Shown piece after piece: positions 48,488 to 61,083 of a DNA stretch of 64,000 nucleotides. The position numbers were made by a program, and so were the translations under genes. The notes beneath the pieces were generated by a model that worked only from the letters and a program-made list of their open reading frames with translations, ran no database searches and was not told where the DNA came from. The DNA is taken from positions 4,256,099 through 4,320,098 of the forward strand of contig NW_024722158.1 in the NCBI RefSeq assembly GCF_018991925.1, written 5' to 3'. Source of the stretch: Homarus americanus. Its lineage: Eukaryota; Arthropoda; Malacostraca; Decapoda; Nephropidae. Within the stretch, counting starts at the first letter, position 1; every line of letters begins with the position of its first letter.

Positions 48488-49054
48488 CAGTGGTTCTCAA
48501 CCTGGGGGCCATGGCCCCCAAGGGAGCCACGGCGAGCTGTTATAAATTGTACGTTTCCAAATAATGTTGGGAATCTGAATTAAACAAAACTTGTATTACT
48601 TATTTTGACTTGGCAGAAGAGAATTCTTATTCTTTTTTTTTTGTCATTTTGTTTAATCATAATGACAATACAATTTTAATATTTACATACTCTGGTGCTA
48701 ATTTTTTTTTTTTTTTTACAGATTATTTAAGATTTCACAGGTCCAGTCCCTGTCTGTGTGACAGGCGCTGGACCGAGCTGCTCAACTGACTTGTTTGGTA
48801 CGTGTCCGAGTGTCGTCCCTTTGCAAGTGGTGATAGGACCGAATGATCTCAGTCTGGTCTGGGATGCCATCACGAAAACAGTGGTGAGTATTGTCTCTGA
48901 ACCATATATTGTTTGAGCTTGACTCAAGCATTTTATTTATCAACATTATTTGTGGGGGGGAGGGGGGTGGGGGTTGGGAGAAAGTGAAGGAGGCCAGGAG
49001 GATGTTGAAAATTCCTCAAGGGCGGAATGGAGTGAAAAAGGTTGAGAACCACTG
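48488..49054. mobile_element. hAT-like non-autonomous element
   Basis: The ends CAGTGGTTCTCAACCTGGGG and (reversed) CAGTGGTTCTCAACCTTTTT are the classic hAT/Charlie-type terminus. The flanks share GGTTATA (left GGTTATAGCC, right GGTTATACC), an imperfect 8-bp target duplication. No transposase frame inside. Confidence 0.75.
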
Positions 49055-49179
49055 GGTTATACCATTGTACAGTTTTGTTAGTGAGTATAGTTAGAATACT
49101 TCAAAGTTTGCAGTTGTGTAATAGATCTATAATTTACTTTAGTTCCCCCAAGAATGAAGTAACATTATCTAGTTAAACT

Positions 49180-51814
49180 TGTGGGGTATGGGATGTTTGG
49201 TTCACACTCAGGATGGGATGGAGAAAGGAAACTCACGATGTGCTCTCTGTATACATGTTGTATTGGATGTACAATGCAGCTTGGTACTGGGAAGGCAGCA
49301 TGGTTACAAGCGTGATGTAGAGAGAGCTGGTTGGTGAGGATGCTCAGAGGAGGACCAGCTTGTGGGTCGCCATGCTCTCCGGCGGGAGCGAGGGCCGCCA
49401 GGCAGCGGCGGAGGAGGAGGAGGTGTTGCTGGCTGGTTGGTGTAGGTAGAAAAAGAGAGGTCACCACAAGGTCAGAGTGGCTTAGTAGTTGACCCCCGCT
49501 ATGGCGGCGCTGGTTGACCTAGACCACGAGGCATACACTGGGGAATTGGTGGGGTCGGCTACTCAGCGACAAACAGCGTTTGTAGGGGAGAAATCCACTA
49601 CAATACTCCCCCTTCCCTCCAGGCGGTGTAGGAGACTTGTTGTCTGCAGGGTTGCATAGCACATGTGAGGCAGAACGGGTGGTGCATGCCTCATGTGAGA
49701 CAATGGCGATGGCGTGGATGAGCCGGTCGCTGGACACAACTGTCTAGATACACAATATCTGTGGGAGTAGAGAGGAAGAAAAAGAGTGTGTGGAGGCGAT
49801 GAATGTTGTTCTTCCCTCACGGCAGGTACAGAGTCGTCAGATGCGCCTGCTGGGGTGTGTGGGCCTGGGTCAGGAGCAGGGGCTGCGTCAGCAGAAGCGG
49901 GTGAGGGCTCGTGACAGCAGCTGGGTCCACGACAGCAGCAGGGTGCAGTTAGCAGGGAGTACCTGAGGGAGAAAAGAGGGGTGTGTGGGTCCGCACTCAG
50001 GGCGGCAGGGGTTACTGCTGGGCCGGGGTTGGCGTCTGAGGCAGGACGGGTGTGCTGGGGTCGGAAGAGGAGCGGTGTCTGCTTAGAGAAGCAGTGCTGC
50101 TCTAGGGTGTCTAACCTGCGGTGTAGAGACAGTAGCTGTAGAGCCGATGAGAGCTGCTTCTGGGTGGATAAGCCAGTCTTCCATGTTGCTTGAAGACTGG
50201 GAGCGTGATCTGTTTCTCCTCCATCCTGTGTGAGTGGAATCTCCGGGGTCACTATTTGTGGGGTATGGGATGTTTGGTTCACACTCAGGATGGGATGGAG
50301 AAAGGAAACTCACGATGTGCTCTCTGTATACATGTTGTATTGGATGTACAATGCAGCTTGGTACTGGGAAGGCAGCATGGTTACAAGCGTGATGTAGAGA
50401 GAGCTGGTTGGTGAGGATGCTCAGAGGAGGACCAGCTTGTGGGTCGCCATGCTCTCCGGCGGGAGCGAGGGCCGCCAGGCAGCGGCGGAGGAGGAGGAGG
50501 TGTTGCTGGCTGGTTGGTGTAGGTAGAAAAAGAGAGGTCACCACAAGGTCAGGTCTTAAATAGCGGGGGTTGGCGTGGCTTAGTAGTTGACCCCCGCTCC
50601 GTGGTGTATGGCGGCGCTGGTTGACCTAGACCACGAGGCATACACTGGGGAATTGGTGGGGTCGGCTACTCAGCGACAAACAGCGTTTGTAGGGGAGAAA
50701 TCCACTACAATACTCCCCCTTCCCTCCAGGCGGTGTAGGAGACTTGTTGTCTGCAGGGTTGCATAGCACATGTGAGGCAGAACGGGTGGTGCATGCCTCA
50801 TGTGAGACAATGGCGATGGCGTGGATGAGCCGGTCGCTGGACACAACTGTCTAGATACACAATATCTGTGGGAGTAGAGAGGAAGAAAAAGAGTGTGTGG
50901 AGGCGATGAATGTTGTTCTTCCCTCACGGCAGGTACAGAGTCGTCAGATGCGCCTGCTGGGGTGTGTGGGCCTGGGTCAGGAGCAGGGGCTGCGTCAGCA
51001 GAAGCGGGTGAGGGCTCGTGACAGCAGCTGGGTCCACGACAGCAGCAGGGTGCAGGACATTAGCAGGGAGTACCTGAGGGAGAAAAGAGGGGTGTGTGGG
51101 TCCGCATCAGGGCGGCAGGGGTTACTGCTGGGCCGGGGTTGGCGTCTGAGGCAGGACGGGTGTGCTGGGGTCGGAAGAGGAGCTGGTGTCTGCTTAGAGA
51201 AGCAGTGCTGCTCTAGGGTGTCTAACCTGCGGTGTAGAGACAGTAGCTGTAGAGCCGATGAGAGCTGCTTCTGGGTGGATAAGCCAGTCTTCCATGTTGC
51301 TTGAAGACTGGGAGCGTGATCTGTTTCTCCTCCATCCTGTGTGAGTGGTCACTCCGGGGTCACTATTTGTGGGGTATGGGATGTTTGGTTCACACTCAGG
51401 ATAGGATGGAGAAAGGAAACTCACGATGTGCTCTCTGTATACATGTTGTATTGGATGTACAATGCAGCTTGGTGCTGGGAAGGCAGCATGGTTACAAGCG
51501 TGATGTAGAGAGAGCTGGTTGGTGAGGATGCTCAGAGGAGGACCAGCTTGTGGGTCGCCATGCTCTCCGGCGGGAGCGAGGGCCGCCAGGCAGCGGCGGA
51601 GGAGGAGGAGGTGTTGCTGGCTGGTTGGTGTAGGTAGAAAAAGAGAGGTCACCACAAGGTCAGGTCTTAAATAGCGGGGGTTGGCGTGGCTTAGTAGTTG
51701 ACCCCCGCTCCGTGGGCGGCGCTGGTTGACCTAGACCACGAGGCATACACTGGGGAATTGGTGGGGTCGGCTACTCAGCGACAAACAGCGTTTGTAGGGG
51801 AGAAATCCACTACA
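49180..51814 (-). mobile_element. TRIM-like LTR retroelement, LTR-int-LTR-int-LTR
   Basis: Three LTRs (49180-49602, 50257-50709, 51368-51814) alternate with two near-identical internal regions of about 655 bp. The whole is flanked by AACT at 49176-49179 and 51815-51818. LTRs start TG and end CA on either strand. The minus orientation is set by a polypurine tract (GGAGGGAAGGGGGAG, from 49620-49606 and its equivalent near 50725) just before the next LTR and by TAGTGACCCCGGAG right after the upstream LTR, resembling a primer-binding site. A TATTTAAG box lies near 50560 and 51670. An internal minus frame (50282-49563) of 239 codons, rich in Pro, Ser and His, has no reverse transcriptase or protease motif. 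The element must rely on proteins supplied elsewhere. Confidence 0.8.
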
Positions 51815-52053
51815 AACTCATGAAATCCTTACGTTTTTCAGTTGACACCAAAACCTTATTTTATTTTCATAGACTCAATTACATGCTAATATAGTTTTAT
51901 TTAAAGGTAATAGTTGATTATTCAAAAGCTGGTATATATTTTCAGCGTAAAAAAGTAACAAGGAATCATAATTTTAGAGCTGCATATGGAGGTGAGCGCT
52001 ATCTATGAGTTAACAGTGTCACTAAACCATCATCACGGGTTACAGGGGAGAGT

Positions 52054-52138
52054 ATGTCGTCTGCAGATAATTCTGGGAGTAAAAAACCACAATCGGCGAG
52101 GAAGATACGGGAGCTGTGTTCAAAACTCAAGGTCAAAG
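52054..52138 (+). CDS. Putative first coding exon, unknown protein
   Basis: ATG at 52054 follows GGTTACAGGGGAGAGT, where TTACAG could be an acceptor. The frame reads MSSADNSGSKKPQSARKI then RELCSKLKVK, and reaches AAAG|GTAATA at 52138 (phase 1). The composition is that of a disordered basic N-terminus. No relative recognised. Could be chance. Confidence 0.3.
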
Positions 52139-52789
52139 GTAATATTGATTAATCACTTTATTTGTCCGTGTTTTTAGCGTAGGATTAGTTTAAACAGGTT
52201 AATTATGATTGATATGCTGCGTAGTTGATAGGGTTAGGTCAGCAACACTTCATCTGGGTGAGTTTTTATCAATTAATGTCATTATTTACCTATGTTGTGA
52301 AGGTAAAATTTCATTTGTTGCCACTACGAAATCAAAGTCGAAATTGGTTAAAGTCATCTCGTACCCAAGACAACCTGTACCCATATATTTATATAGGTAC
52401 GAACTGTCTCATAAATTGGGTACAAGTATGAATAATTGGTTACGGGTTGACATGTTCTGGTGGGTCCAGCAGTCGAAACTGTTTTTCCGATGGTTTTTGA
52501 GGTGTTATGAACGAATTTGACCTTCATTTCTGGCGCAAATGAATAGCTTCTGCATTTGCATGATACTGAACACGAAAATGGAAACGAGAATAAACAGAGC
52601 CTAACAGAACATCACTTAACCAACCTAACCAAAGAAACCTAACCTAACCACTTGAGAAATTTACGCATGCACAAAAATTTTACATAATGTATAAAAACAC
52701 CAATACCACCAGAAATAGTGTGCAGATTTGTTTCATTTTTTCACAATTTGTTCTAAGCATTATAGGAAGTATTTTAAAAGAGGCAATAT

Positions 52790-53050
52790 TTATTAGAACC
52801 TAACCTAACCAACCAAAGAAAACTACCTAACCTTACTTCCTAGCCAGACCAAAGAAACCTACCTAACTTCCTAGCTGGACCAAAGAAACCTACCTATCCT
52901 TACCTAACTTCCTAGCTGGACCAAAGAAACCTACCTATCCTTACCTAACTTCCTAGCCAGACCAAAGAAACCTACCTAACCTACCTAACTTCCTAGCCAG
53001 ACTAATTAAACCTACCTAACTTTACCTAACTTCCTAGCCAGAGGGCAACT
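52790..53050. repeat. 33-bp-type minisatellite (CCAAAGAAACCTACCTAACT)
   Basis: About six units of CCAAAGAAACCTACCTAACT plus TCCTAGCTGGA, partly interrupted by CCTTACCTAA. Possibly derived from AACCT telomere-like sequence. Confidence 0.75.
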
Positions 53051-53415
53051 CCCCACCATATTAAACAGAAAATACTTATTTTGATATCTGGTACAAATGA
53101 AAGCAACTTTATTGAAGCATCATTATGTAATTTTATGTTTTTTGTGAGCATGAGAGTATGCTCAGACCGAATGGGTCAGTTGTAAACAAACAAGCAGATG
53201 ACAACACATGCTGACTCGGCAGATTATTTGGAGGAGTATTTATAGTAAATAAATAATTTCTTCACGTACAAAACACATAGACATAATTTTAGTGGAGTGT
53301 GATAAGTTTTTCAGTGTTTTACCCTGCAATTTTCCTCATCCTTCATGCCCTGCCCATTACAGGTGATTTATGGTTGCAGATAGAAATAATAAGTACTTAT
53401 AATTAAAACAAAAAG

Positions 53416-53631
53416 TTGTCGTTTCCTGAAAAATACTTACTACTGTATAATGGTAAGAACATATGTGGGAAAAATTACCCAAATCGAATAGCACTTTCCG
53501 GTGGTAGCGGTTCCCTCATAAATTACCAAATTTTATCTCGACACATTCAATCAACTTGTGACCTCAACACAAAAACAAGAAGAGCATTACTGACGAAACT
53601 CCGAAAACACGAAAAGAATAAAAGATCATAA
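53416..53631 (+). other. 71-codon frame, unassigned
   Basis: An open frame ending LTKLRKHEKNKRS with a balanced residue composition unlike the neighbouring repeats. No acceptor fits clearly and no family is recognised. It could be an exon or chance. Confidence 0.15.
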
Positions 53632-54343
53632 ATTTTTCCTCCGCCATCGGTAAAATAGGATAATGTTTTCTATATTCTTATGACTTTCCCGGGTTAAGAG
53701 TGGTTAGGTAAGGTTTATAAAGGTCTGTTTGGTGTGGTTTTTATGCGATTTATCCCCACGTTTTCCTTCATCTTCAAATCATGGAAAGTATCTCCTTAAA
53801 TAACCATTAGCGGCAGAAAATAAGACCGTGTTTATTCAAATCACCGTAAAAACATAAAAAAAAAACACCAATTCCTATTGTGGCCCCAAACAAATCTTTA
53901 TCATATTTTGTGTTTTCGTTTTAAATATAAGTTATGTAGTGAGAGATGAACGATGTTGTATTAGATGAATATTATGAAGTGGACATTTTGTTTCTTGTAG
54001 CATAAAAAATAAGGTAGAAAAGATAATTTAGATTTGGATGACCTGTGTGTAAGAGCAGTGAGTTGTGGTGAGCTGTCGGTGCTGTGTGGTGAGCCGTGTG
54101 AGCTATGTGTGGTGATGAGCCATATGTTTGGTGATGAGCTGTGTGTGGTGAAGAGCCGTGAGTGTGGTGATGAACTGTATCTACCATTATTATTGTAGGG
54201 GAACTGTAATTTTTCTTTGCGAATAAGGGAGGAGGATGCATTACAAATATTGAATGGGGGTGTTAAAATGTGAATTGAGGATAAGCGGTGTTGCAAATAG
54301 TGAGGTCATCCTGTACAGTACTGTATACCCTTTCTTCCCACAG

Positions 54344-54894
54344 ATAGTGCAGCCAGGTGTTTATGACACTTATTGGGATGGCTGGGTGATGGCTGTCAGA
54401 TTAATAACTTGTAAGTATGATTTATTGGGTCATTATTTTTATTATTTGTTGACTTAAACATATTTACTAATACAGTATAGTATATCAGAATAAATAATAA
54501 TATATATTGCAATGATGGAGAGTTTATTTGTAAATATTGCTGAAATAATTAAATCTGGATAAGATGCAAGTTTAGATGAATAATGTATATCTATATCATT
54601 TGAGGAGGAACTGTATAAAGAAACTGGAATACCTGTATAGCGAACTTGTTGAGGAACGTGAAGTAAGGAAGTTTGAACAACAGTTGAGAGATAGGAAAAG
54701 ATAACATGAGGAAAACTTAAGTACTGGAGTTAATGTTAAATATGAAAACATACCAAGTTGTGACCCCTTGTTTTGTCGGTTAAATATAAATGTAGAAAGT
54801 TCACTCGTTGACTATTTTCCTCTTTTCAGATTGGCGTGGAGGTGCAAGAATAAGGATTTTCAAGCTTCAGCGGAAGACAGGGGACACAGGTTAC
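54344..54894 (+). CDS. Two linked putative exons, unknown protein
   Basis: Exon 54344-54410 (TTCTTCCCACAG|ATAG to ACTT|GTAAGT) reads IVQPGVYDTYWDGWVMAVRL then IT. Exon 54830-54894 (CTCTTTTCAG|ATTGG to TTAC|GTAAGG) reads YWRGGARIRIFKLQRKTGDT then GY. Phases agree (1 into 2) and both donors are strong, so a spliced pair is credible. The joined peptide is Trp- and Arg-rich and I do not recognise it. The upstream exon at 52054-52138 ends in phase 1 and cannot join directly, so a missing exon or a different gene is implied. Confidence 0.4.
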
Positions 54895-55444
54895 GTAAGG
54901 GTTTAGATTTTGTTCAGTACCAAATTGAAACTAAACTTTGTCAAGCCAAACTTAAGTCCCTTGTGTATGTGTCCCTCTCTTGAGCTTAGTAAAATCATCT
55001 GGTGTCTCTGTAGTCTAGGGGCTAAAATATGTCATCATTTTGTTTTAGTCACAAGAAAATTTTGAGTGTTGTGAATATTTCTCATCTTTTGTGTACAGTC
55101 TTTGTTGATTTTCATTGTGTACTGTATATTATAGTTCTGGTTCAGCGTTGTCAGTGTTTAGGCTTCTTGGCTGCCAGCTGTGTGATGTGTTATTATTTTC
55201 TTGTGTTAGTTAATGTATTATGGGAGTCCTGTACAGTATTTGATTGAGTTTATCCCATATTGTGGTTCCTCGTGTGTGTGTGTGTGTGTGTGTTCCGGAA
55301 TTGAGTATGGTTATGTTATGTTCTGTGTGTGTGTTACTGTTTGTGTATTTGCTGGTCTGTGCTTTGCTGGTCTTCCGAGGACTATGTTTCTTACTGTCTG
55401 TCAGTGCCATAGCAATGAGGAGGCAGCACGGGGGCCATTATTAA

Positions 55445-55926
55445 GCGTGACTCATAATAGATTTGGAAATTTGCTAAACATAAATTATATATTCAGTTCT
55501 AGTCTTGATCCAACTAATTTAAAAGAATATTGGCAAAATTTTCCAAGTTTTTATTCGTCTCATGTTGCAGAAGATTCACTCTGTCGGGATATAATGGACT
55601 GCCACATGCTGCTTATGAATGGCCAAGCTATCACAGTGCTGACAAATGCTGGAGAACTTTTTAAAGTCATTATCATGTATGGCAGATATGTTTTCCCTGA
55701 TCTTGGCATAGCACTTGTTTTAATGCTGACTATGGCTGTCTCGGTGGCTTCTTGTAAGCCAACATTTAGCCATCTAAAAATAATTAAAAACCACCTCTTA
55801 TCATCTATGAAGCAGGAGAGCCTTTCATACCTCTCATTACTCTCCATTGTGTTAACATTTCTAGAGAGTGTTGATGCTGACGGGATCATAGATTTATTTA
55901 TTTGTAGCTTATTCAGTATAGCTTGA
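55445..55926 (+). pseudogene. hAT transposase C-terminal dimerisation domain, relic
   Basis: The frame matches the end of hAT-type transposases and the host zinc-finger MYM-type-1-like genes derived from them: LGIALVLMLTMAVSVASCKP then TFSHLKIIKNHLLSSMKQES and LSYLSLLSI. The usual SCERSFS is changed to SCKPTFS. The upstream catalytic parts are absent; the frame extends 5' only into a TG repeat. Confidence 0.7.
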
Positions 55927-56039
55927 GTTGTAGTCTACTAACATGAACCTATTTTAAATCATTGTATATTTTTCATAAGTAAGTTTATATAGCTTCATGG
56001 TGTGAGTTTGGGTAGTGAGTAAAGTTGGGTAATCTTGTA

Positions 56040-57205
56040 TTTAGGTCCTTCACGCCAGACTTTATCAAAAGCTTTTAGACACATCTGTAAGTATAATGCT
56101 GCACTGATCTCTGTTGTTGGCACTATAGGTGTGTTTGTACCTCTGTTTTTGTAGAATCCATGTTGCCTCGGGTTTTACTAATCAGTGCTCGTGTTCGAGG
56201 TATAGTAATATCTTTGTGAGGCAGAATCCCTCAAACCCCAGAACTCTCCGCTAGCCGGAATTTAAATTTTCTCGGAAAATCGTTCCCAAAGCCGGAATTT
56301 TCCAGAAAAATCCAGCTTTGAGAACGATTTTCCGAGGGACACATTTTCTGGAAAATTCTGAGATTATTTTCCCAGTCTCCGGAAAATTCCGGGGATGGGG
56401 GATGAAATGAAAAATTTCTGGAACTTCTGAGAATTTTTTCTGTTACTCAAAAATTCCTTAGATGAGGGATTTTTTCCAGCTTTGAGAGAGTCGTCTCGTT
56501 ATCCGGAAATCTCTCATTCCTGGAAGTGCTCTACACCAATTGTTCCGGCTAATGGAGATATGACTAGTTTGTGAGTCGGTGGTTGATAAGAATTTCCAGA
56601 ATTTTTCCTGGGATTTTGAGGAATGATGTAGGCCTATAGTTCTCTTCTTGGGTGAAGTGCTTACCTCATAGTTGGTTTAGTTGCCTCTTTCACTGACTTT
56701 TTACCTATTTCAACAAATGTGTTTTAGTGTTTGGTCCTTTCACATTGTTTATCTTCCTCTTGTTTGTATTTAATGAGTTTTTTTTATAGGACAGAACACG
56801 GCCATGGTTGGGTGGGTGTGGTGCTCATCCCCGTTCCGTTTGCAGTTTACTCAGCCTTTGTTTGTGTTTTTACACTGCGTGAAGACATGTCCTTCCTCTG
56901 TACAGTTGGAGCAGTATTTTTTTTTTTTCAGCAGTCGGTCCTTTATGGCATGTTCTTCAAACTTGTAACACAAGAAGCATGTCAGAAGACTTATGAATTT
57001 TTCTCTCAATCTAATTCTTTGGTGTTAGTATAAATCAGGTTCTTGTATCCATTCTTTGATTGATTTTATGTCTTGGTAGTTTATTTCGCCTCAGGTTTAC
57101 TGTTTTATGGGACCTTTGCTTGCTTAGCTTTCAGTGATAATAGTCAGGGCAGTCTGTGTTCCTTTACTCTCTCTGAAACCATGTTGTGGGTTTAATTTTT
57201 TCCTT
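56040..57205 (-). mobile_element. Jockey-like LINE relics, minus strand
   Basis: Reverse transcriptase pieces read on the minus strand: QHGFYKNRGTNTPIV followed by a KAFDKVW box near 56215-56050, and a PISFLKIPGKILE-like stretch near 56660-56590. A second QHGF-like piece (GTQTALTI) lies near 57190-57120. Many stops. The RT is split by the element at 56216-56575. Confidence 0.6.
56216..56575. mobile_element. GC-palindrome rich non-autonomous element (copy B, inverted)
   Basis: An inverted relative of 43633-44085. It ends CAATTGTTCCGGCTAATGGA, the reverse of the copy A start. It interrupts a LINE reverse transcriptase, so it is younger than that LINE. Confidence 0.6.
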
Positions 57206-57819
57206 TCTGTTCTCTGCTTTTTAACTCTGTTGTTGATAGCATTGTCTTGCAACACATTAAGCAGTTACTGTACATCTGTCATACACTTGTGCTAATAAAG
57301 ATGTCAACGCTTACAATGACATGTACACCACCTTTCTACCCATAATGACACAGCATATTGATCAACAGTTATTTCACTTGACACATTTTGCAACTAGCAA
57401 CAACTACTGTACTGTACACCCAAGATGCACAATGTCTTACAAAGCATTATGTTCTAGCAAAAAAATCTTGGAACATTAGTTATTTCACTTTTAACACATT
57501 ACTCACCAATAATGATTATCTTATCATCTCAAATTATAACTACAATAACATCTACTTTCTTAATTATTTTACACATAACAACAAAATGATGTAACAATAT
57601 ACATTACTGTCGCTTTCAAACACACACAGTATTTAATATTAACACAAATCACCAATGCGCACTCTACAGTATACAGCAATCAGACAAATGCTTCAAAAGG
57701 AAGCATTCAACACAAAACAACATACCTCCCTGTACTCTACTGTACTTGTATCATCTCTTTCGTCTATTAGCTAAACTACTGTACATAAATTCATCCCATA
57801 GTGGTGGAAAAAATAGGTA

Positions 57820-58020
57820 CTAGTGGACAAGGTGGTTAACGAACTGGTGGTCGAGGTGTTGATGTAGGAACTACTGGTGGAGGAGGAGGGATAAGAAGAG
57901 GTGTTGAAGGAGGAGGTGGTTGCGGTGTTATTCAAGGAGGACGTGGTGATATTGAACATGGTGGTAGAGGAGGAGGAGGAATAGCAAGAGGTGGTGGAAA
58001 AGGAGGATGTGTTTACAAAA
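57820..58020. repeat. GGTGGAGGAGG purine/GGT tract
   Basis: Simple GGTGGT/GGAGGA sequence. A related tract lies at 59255-59365. 57210-57820 shows no gene. Confidence 0.7.
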
Positions 58021-58127
58021 GTACAGAGTGTTTGTCAGGACATGGAGTGAGCCTTGCCAATTCATGAGTACAAAAGAGTTTATATAAATCTCATAAATTT
58101 TACAATAACATGTTCAACACTTTATCA

Positions 58128-58592
58128 CAACATACTGTCATCAACACTATCACAACAAACTGTCATCAACACTATCACAACAAACTGTCATCAACACTAT
58201 CACAACATACTGTCATCAACACTATCACAACAAACTGTCATCAACACTATCACAACATACTGTCATCAACACTATCACAACATACTGTCATCAACACTAT
58301 CACAACATACTGTCATCAACACTATCACAACATACTGTCATCAACACTATCACAACATACTGTCATCAATACTATCACAACATACTGTCATCAACACTAT
58401 CACAACATACTGTCATCAACACTATCACAACAAACTGTCATCAACACTATCACAACATACTGTCATCAACACTATCACAACAAACTGTCATCAACACTAT
58501 CACAACATACTGTCATCAACACTATCACAACATACTGTCATCAACACTATCACAACATACTGTCATCAATACTATCACAACATGTGGTAATC
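58128..58592. repeat. 25-bp minisatellite, about 18 copies
   Basis: Unit CTGTCATCAACACTATCACA plus ACATA, with an ACATA/ACAAA variant alternating in a non-random order. Two long plus frames across it are repeat translations. 58600-59250 has no gene seen. Confidence 0.92.
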
Positions 58593-59439
58593 TTCAACAT
58601 ATTTGCTGTAATCAAGTACGACAGTATCTTGTGATAAAGTCTTCAACAAGTTATCAATCACATGTACAACTTATCCTTTGTACCCACCATTTGACATTGC
58701 TTGTCTTTCATATTTCACTTGCATACATCAAACATCTTGGAGACACCAACAAACTTACTGTACAGATATAACCCAACAAACACAATGTCTTACAAAGGAG
58801 ATTCAATACACCAATGTACTGAACACTGCACAATAAATCCCCTCAATACATAATGCTATTTGACAACTCATCACCATCTTATATTCTCAATGTCTTTCCA
58901 AATATAATCGATAAAAAACATCTTACCGTCTTACATTAGCAGATGCCAACAAAATAGATAACTTATGTTGACCTTACTATCACTTTAAAACTCCTAAGAA
59001 CAAATTAAGGTATAAAATTATGTATATATAAGACACATTCTCTTACAATTGACAGCATGCACCAAATTACATAATAAATTTTAGTGTGCAGTATATAGTA
59101 TATAAACTACCAAATACATCATGGTGCAAATTACATCAACTCTATGGATAAACTCAACACAAAACATCCTGAGATACTTATATTATCCAACACAGGATTC
59201 TTTTCAGATAGCTAAAATATTGTACATCAATTAAGCACAGAGTGGAATATGTGGGCTAAGTGGAGGTGGAGTGGGTGGGGTAAGTGGAGGTGGAGTAGGT
59301 GGAGGAGGAGTAGGTGGTGGAGGAGGAGAAGGAGGTTATGGTGTTGAAGGAAGTGGTGGTGGCATTGTGTTTCAGCACTTGGGGTCATACTGTAGATTTA
59401 GTTCACATTTCATACAAAGATACTACGTTACATGCTGGT

Positions 59440-59995
59440 TAATGATCTGGGTTCAGTTTAAATATTCGAGTAGCATTTCTAGATAAAGTGGTTTTGAGGG
59501 CAATAGTACCTCGAATACTCCTGACGTATGGCTTAATCTTACGCAGGAAGTGACGGTTACGAATCATGATTCTTCCTGATCCGTGCAGCTTAATGCGATA
59601 TTGGTCATAATGCATTACCTCAAACACTGTGCCGGTTCTGTCATATCTGTTTGGTCAGTTTCCTTTCTGATTCTGTATCTGCACATCATTTCCAACTTAC
59701 AGTCCTGCCAAAGTTTTCGGATGTTTCTCTACGGACTTTACGTGGCTTTTTTGAAGAGCCGGTTCTCTCTCCGTGGCTGTTGTTTGCCACTGTTGTCGAG
59801 GGACGAGCTGTCACGGGTTATAGGAATGAAGTCTGAAGATCCTAATTGGTTTTCCCAAAATAATCTGCCCTGGATAACCTCGAGATAAGACGGGGTTAGA
59901 TTCCTAATAAACCCATCGCTAGGTGAATTACCGTAGATGGGAAGCATTTTAATATGGGGTTCAATGGGATATTTTCCCAGCCAGTCCCCAAACAA
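59440..59995 (-). pseudogene. Gypsy-type retrotransposon, C-terminal pol relic
   Basis: On the minus strand the end of a gypsy-like integrase polyprotein is recognisable: NDVQIQNQKGN, a TGA stop where Trp is usual, PNRYDRTGTVFEV, then HYDQYRIKLHGSGRIMIRNR and HFLRKIKPYV. An upstream frame (59995-59738) may be the preceding region. It lacks protease, RT and the integrase core. Confidence 0.65.
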
Positions 59996-61083
59996 TTCCT
60001 ACAATACTACTATCGGTATGAAAAAATGAAACAGCACTCACCACATCCTGAAGAATAAGTCTCATGCTGTTTAACAATGTCAAGCTTCACCTCAGAGACA
60101 TGGTTGTCTTGGATGCCTTGGCCTTCCCAGATATTTTCAAAGTTACACTGCTCACTTCACAGTCACAAAAACAAAACAAAATCAGAGTGAATGGTGGTAA
60201 CAAAAACAGTGATAGCAACCGAAACTGTCACATTTTCAAAACAACAGAGTCGATGCACCTTACAGTTAAATATCACTTCACAGTCACCGTAACACAGTTC
60301 ACTCTAATTGTTAGTGCTGTCCTCTCACTATATAAGAAAAGAAAAAACACCGATGATAAATAAATGTACAATGCTGGCCAATAATTGTGGAGCCATGCGA
60401 TAGCCTGTTTATAATCAACAAAGAACCAGACAGAGGAGAATGTTTGCGCACTTTTCTTTACAAGTTTCATATTTGGCACACACATACATATTGACAGTAC
60501 AAGTACTTCGATGGGTGCAAGCACTCTGCTACTGCCCCCTGGTGGTGCCACCTACAGGTACGCCGCCATGACGACACAAGGTTTTACTAAATCAGCCATA
60601 TTTCAGCTTCTACTTAATATTTTTTTCACTCTGTTTTCAGATAGACTCCTAAGAAGATGTCTAAAATAATTTCAATAATCACGAAGTGACTTGACCATAA
60701 ATTTTTGTCGATATTTATAAAAAATCATAAATGCTTAAAAGTGGTATGAAAATGTGTGCACACAATATTTATTCTCTGTGACAGTAACAAATTTACATAG
60801 AAAGATGTTTTCTGTCTTAACATAAATTACGGGTTATGCTCCCAGTGGCAGAATATTGTTACTAATAGTATTCAATTGTCAGTATAAAATAGCTTGATTA
60901 TTTACTTTGATTATTACTCTACATCATAACAATCATCAATAGTAACACCCCCCCATGAAGACCATACTATTTAGATACATTTCTCCATATTTACAGGTAC
61001 AGTTGGGGAATAATACACCACCTCACATTGCCGTGATCAGTGGAGACTTCTGGCATCTCTCGTGCAAGTAAACAGGGCACGTA

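Noticed and set aside
49981..51525. Plus-strand frames in the 49-52 kb repeat
   Set aside because: Antisense readings of the TRIM-like element. The polypurine tract and primer-site-like sequence set the element on the minus strand.
56731..57033. 100-codon plus frame with hydrophobic segments (possible membrane protein)
   Set aside because: It lies over minus-strand LINE relics, includes a poly-T run read as Phe repeats, and has no splice or family support.
59583..59888. 101-codon plus frame
   Set aside because: Antisense to the recognisable gypsy polyprotein tail on the minus strand.
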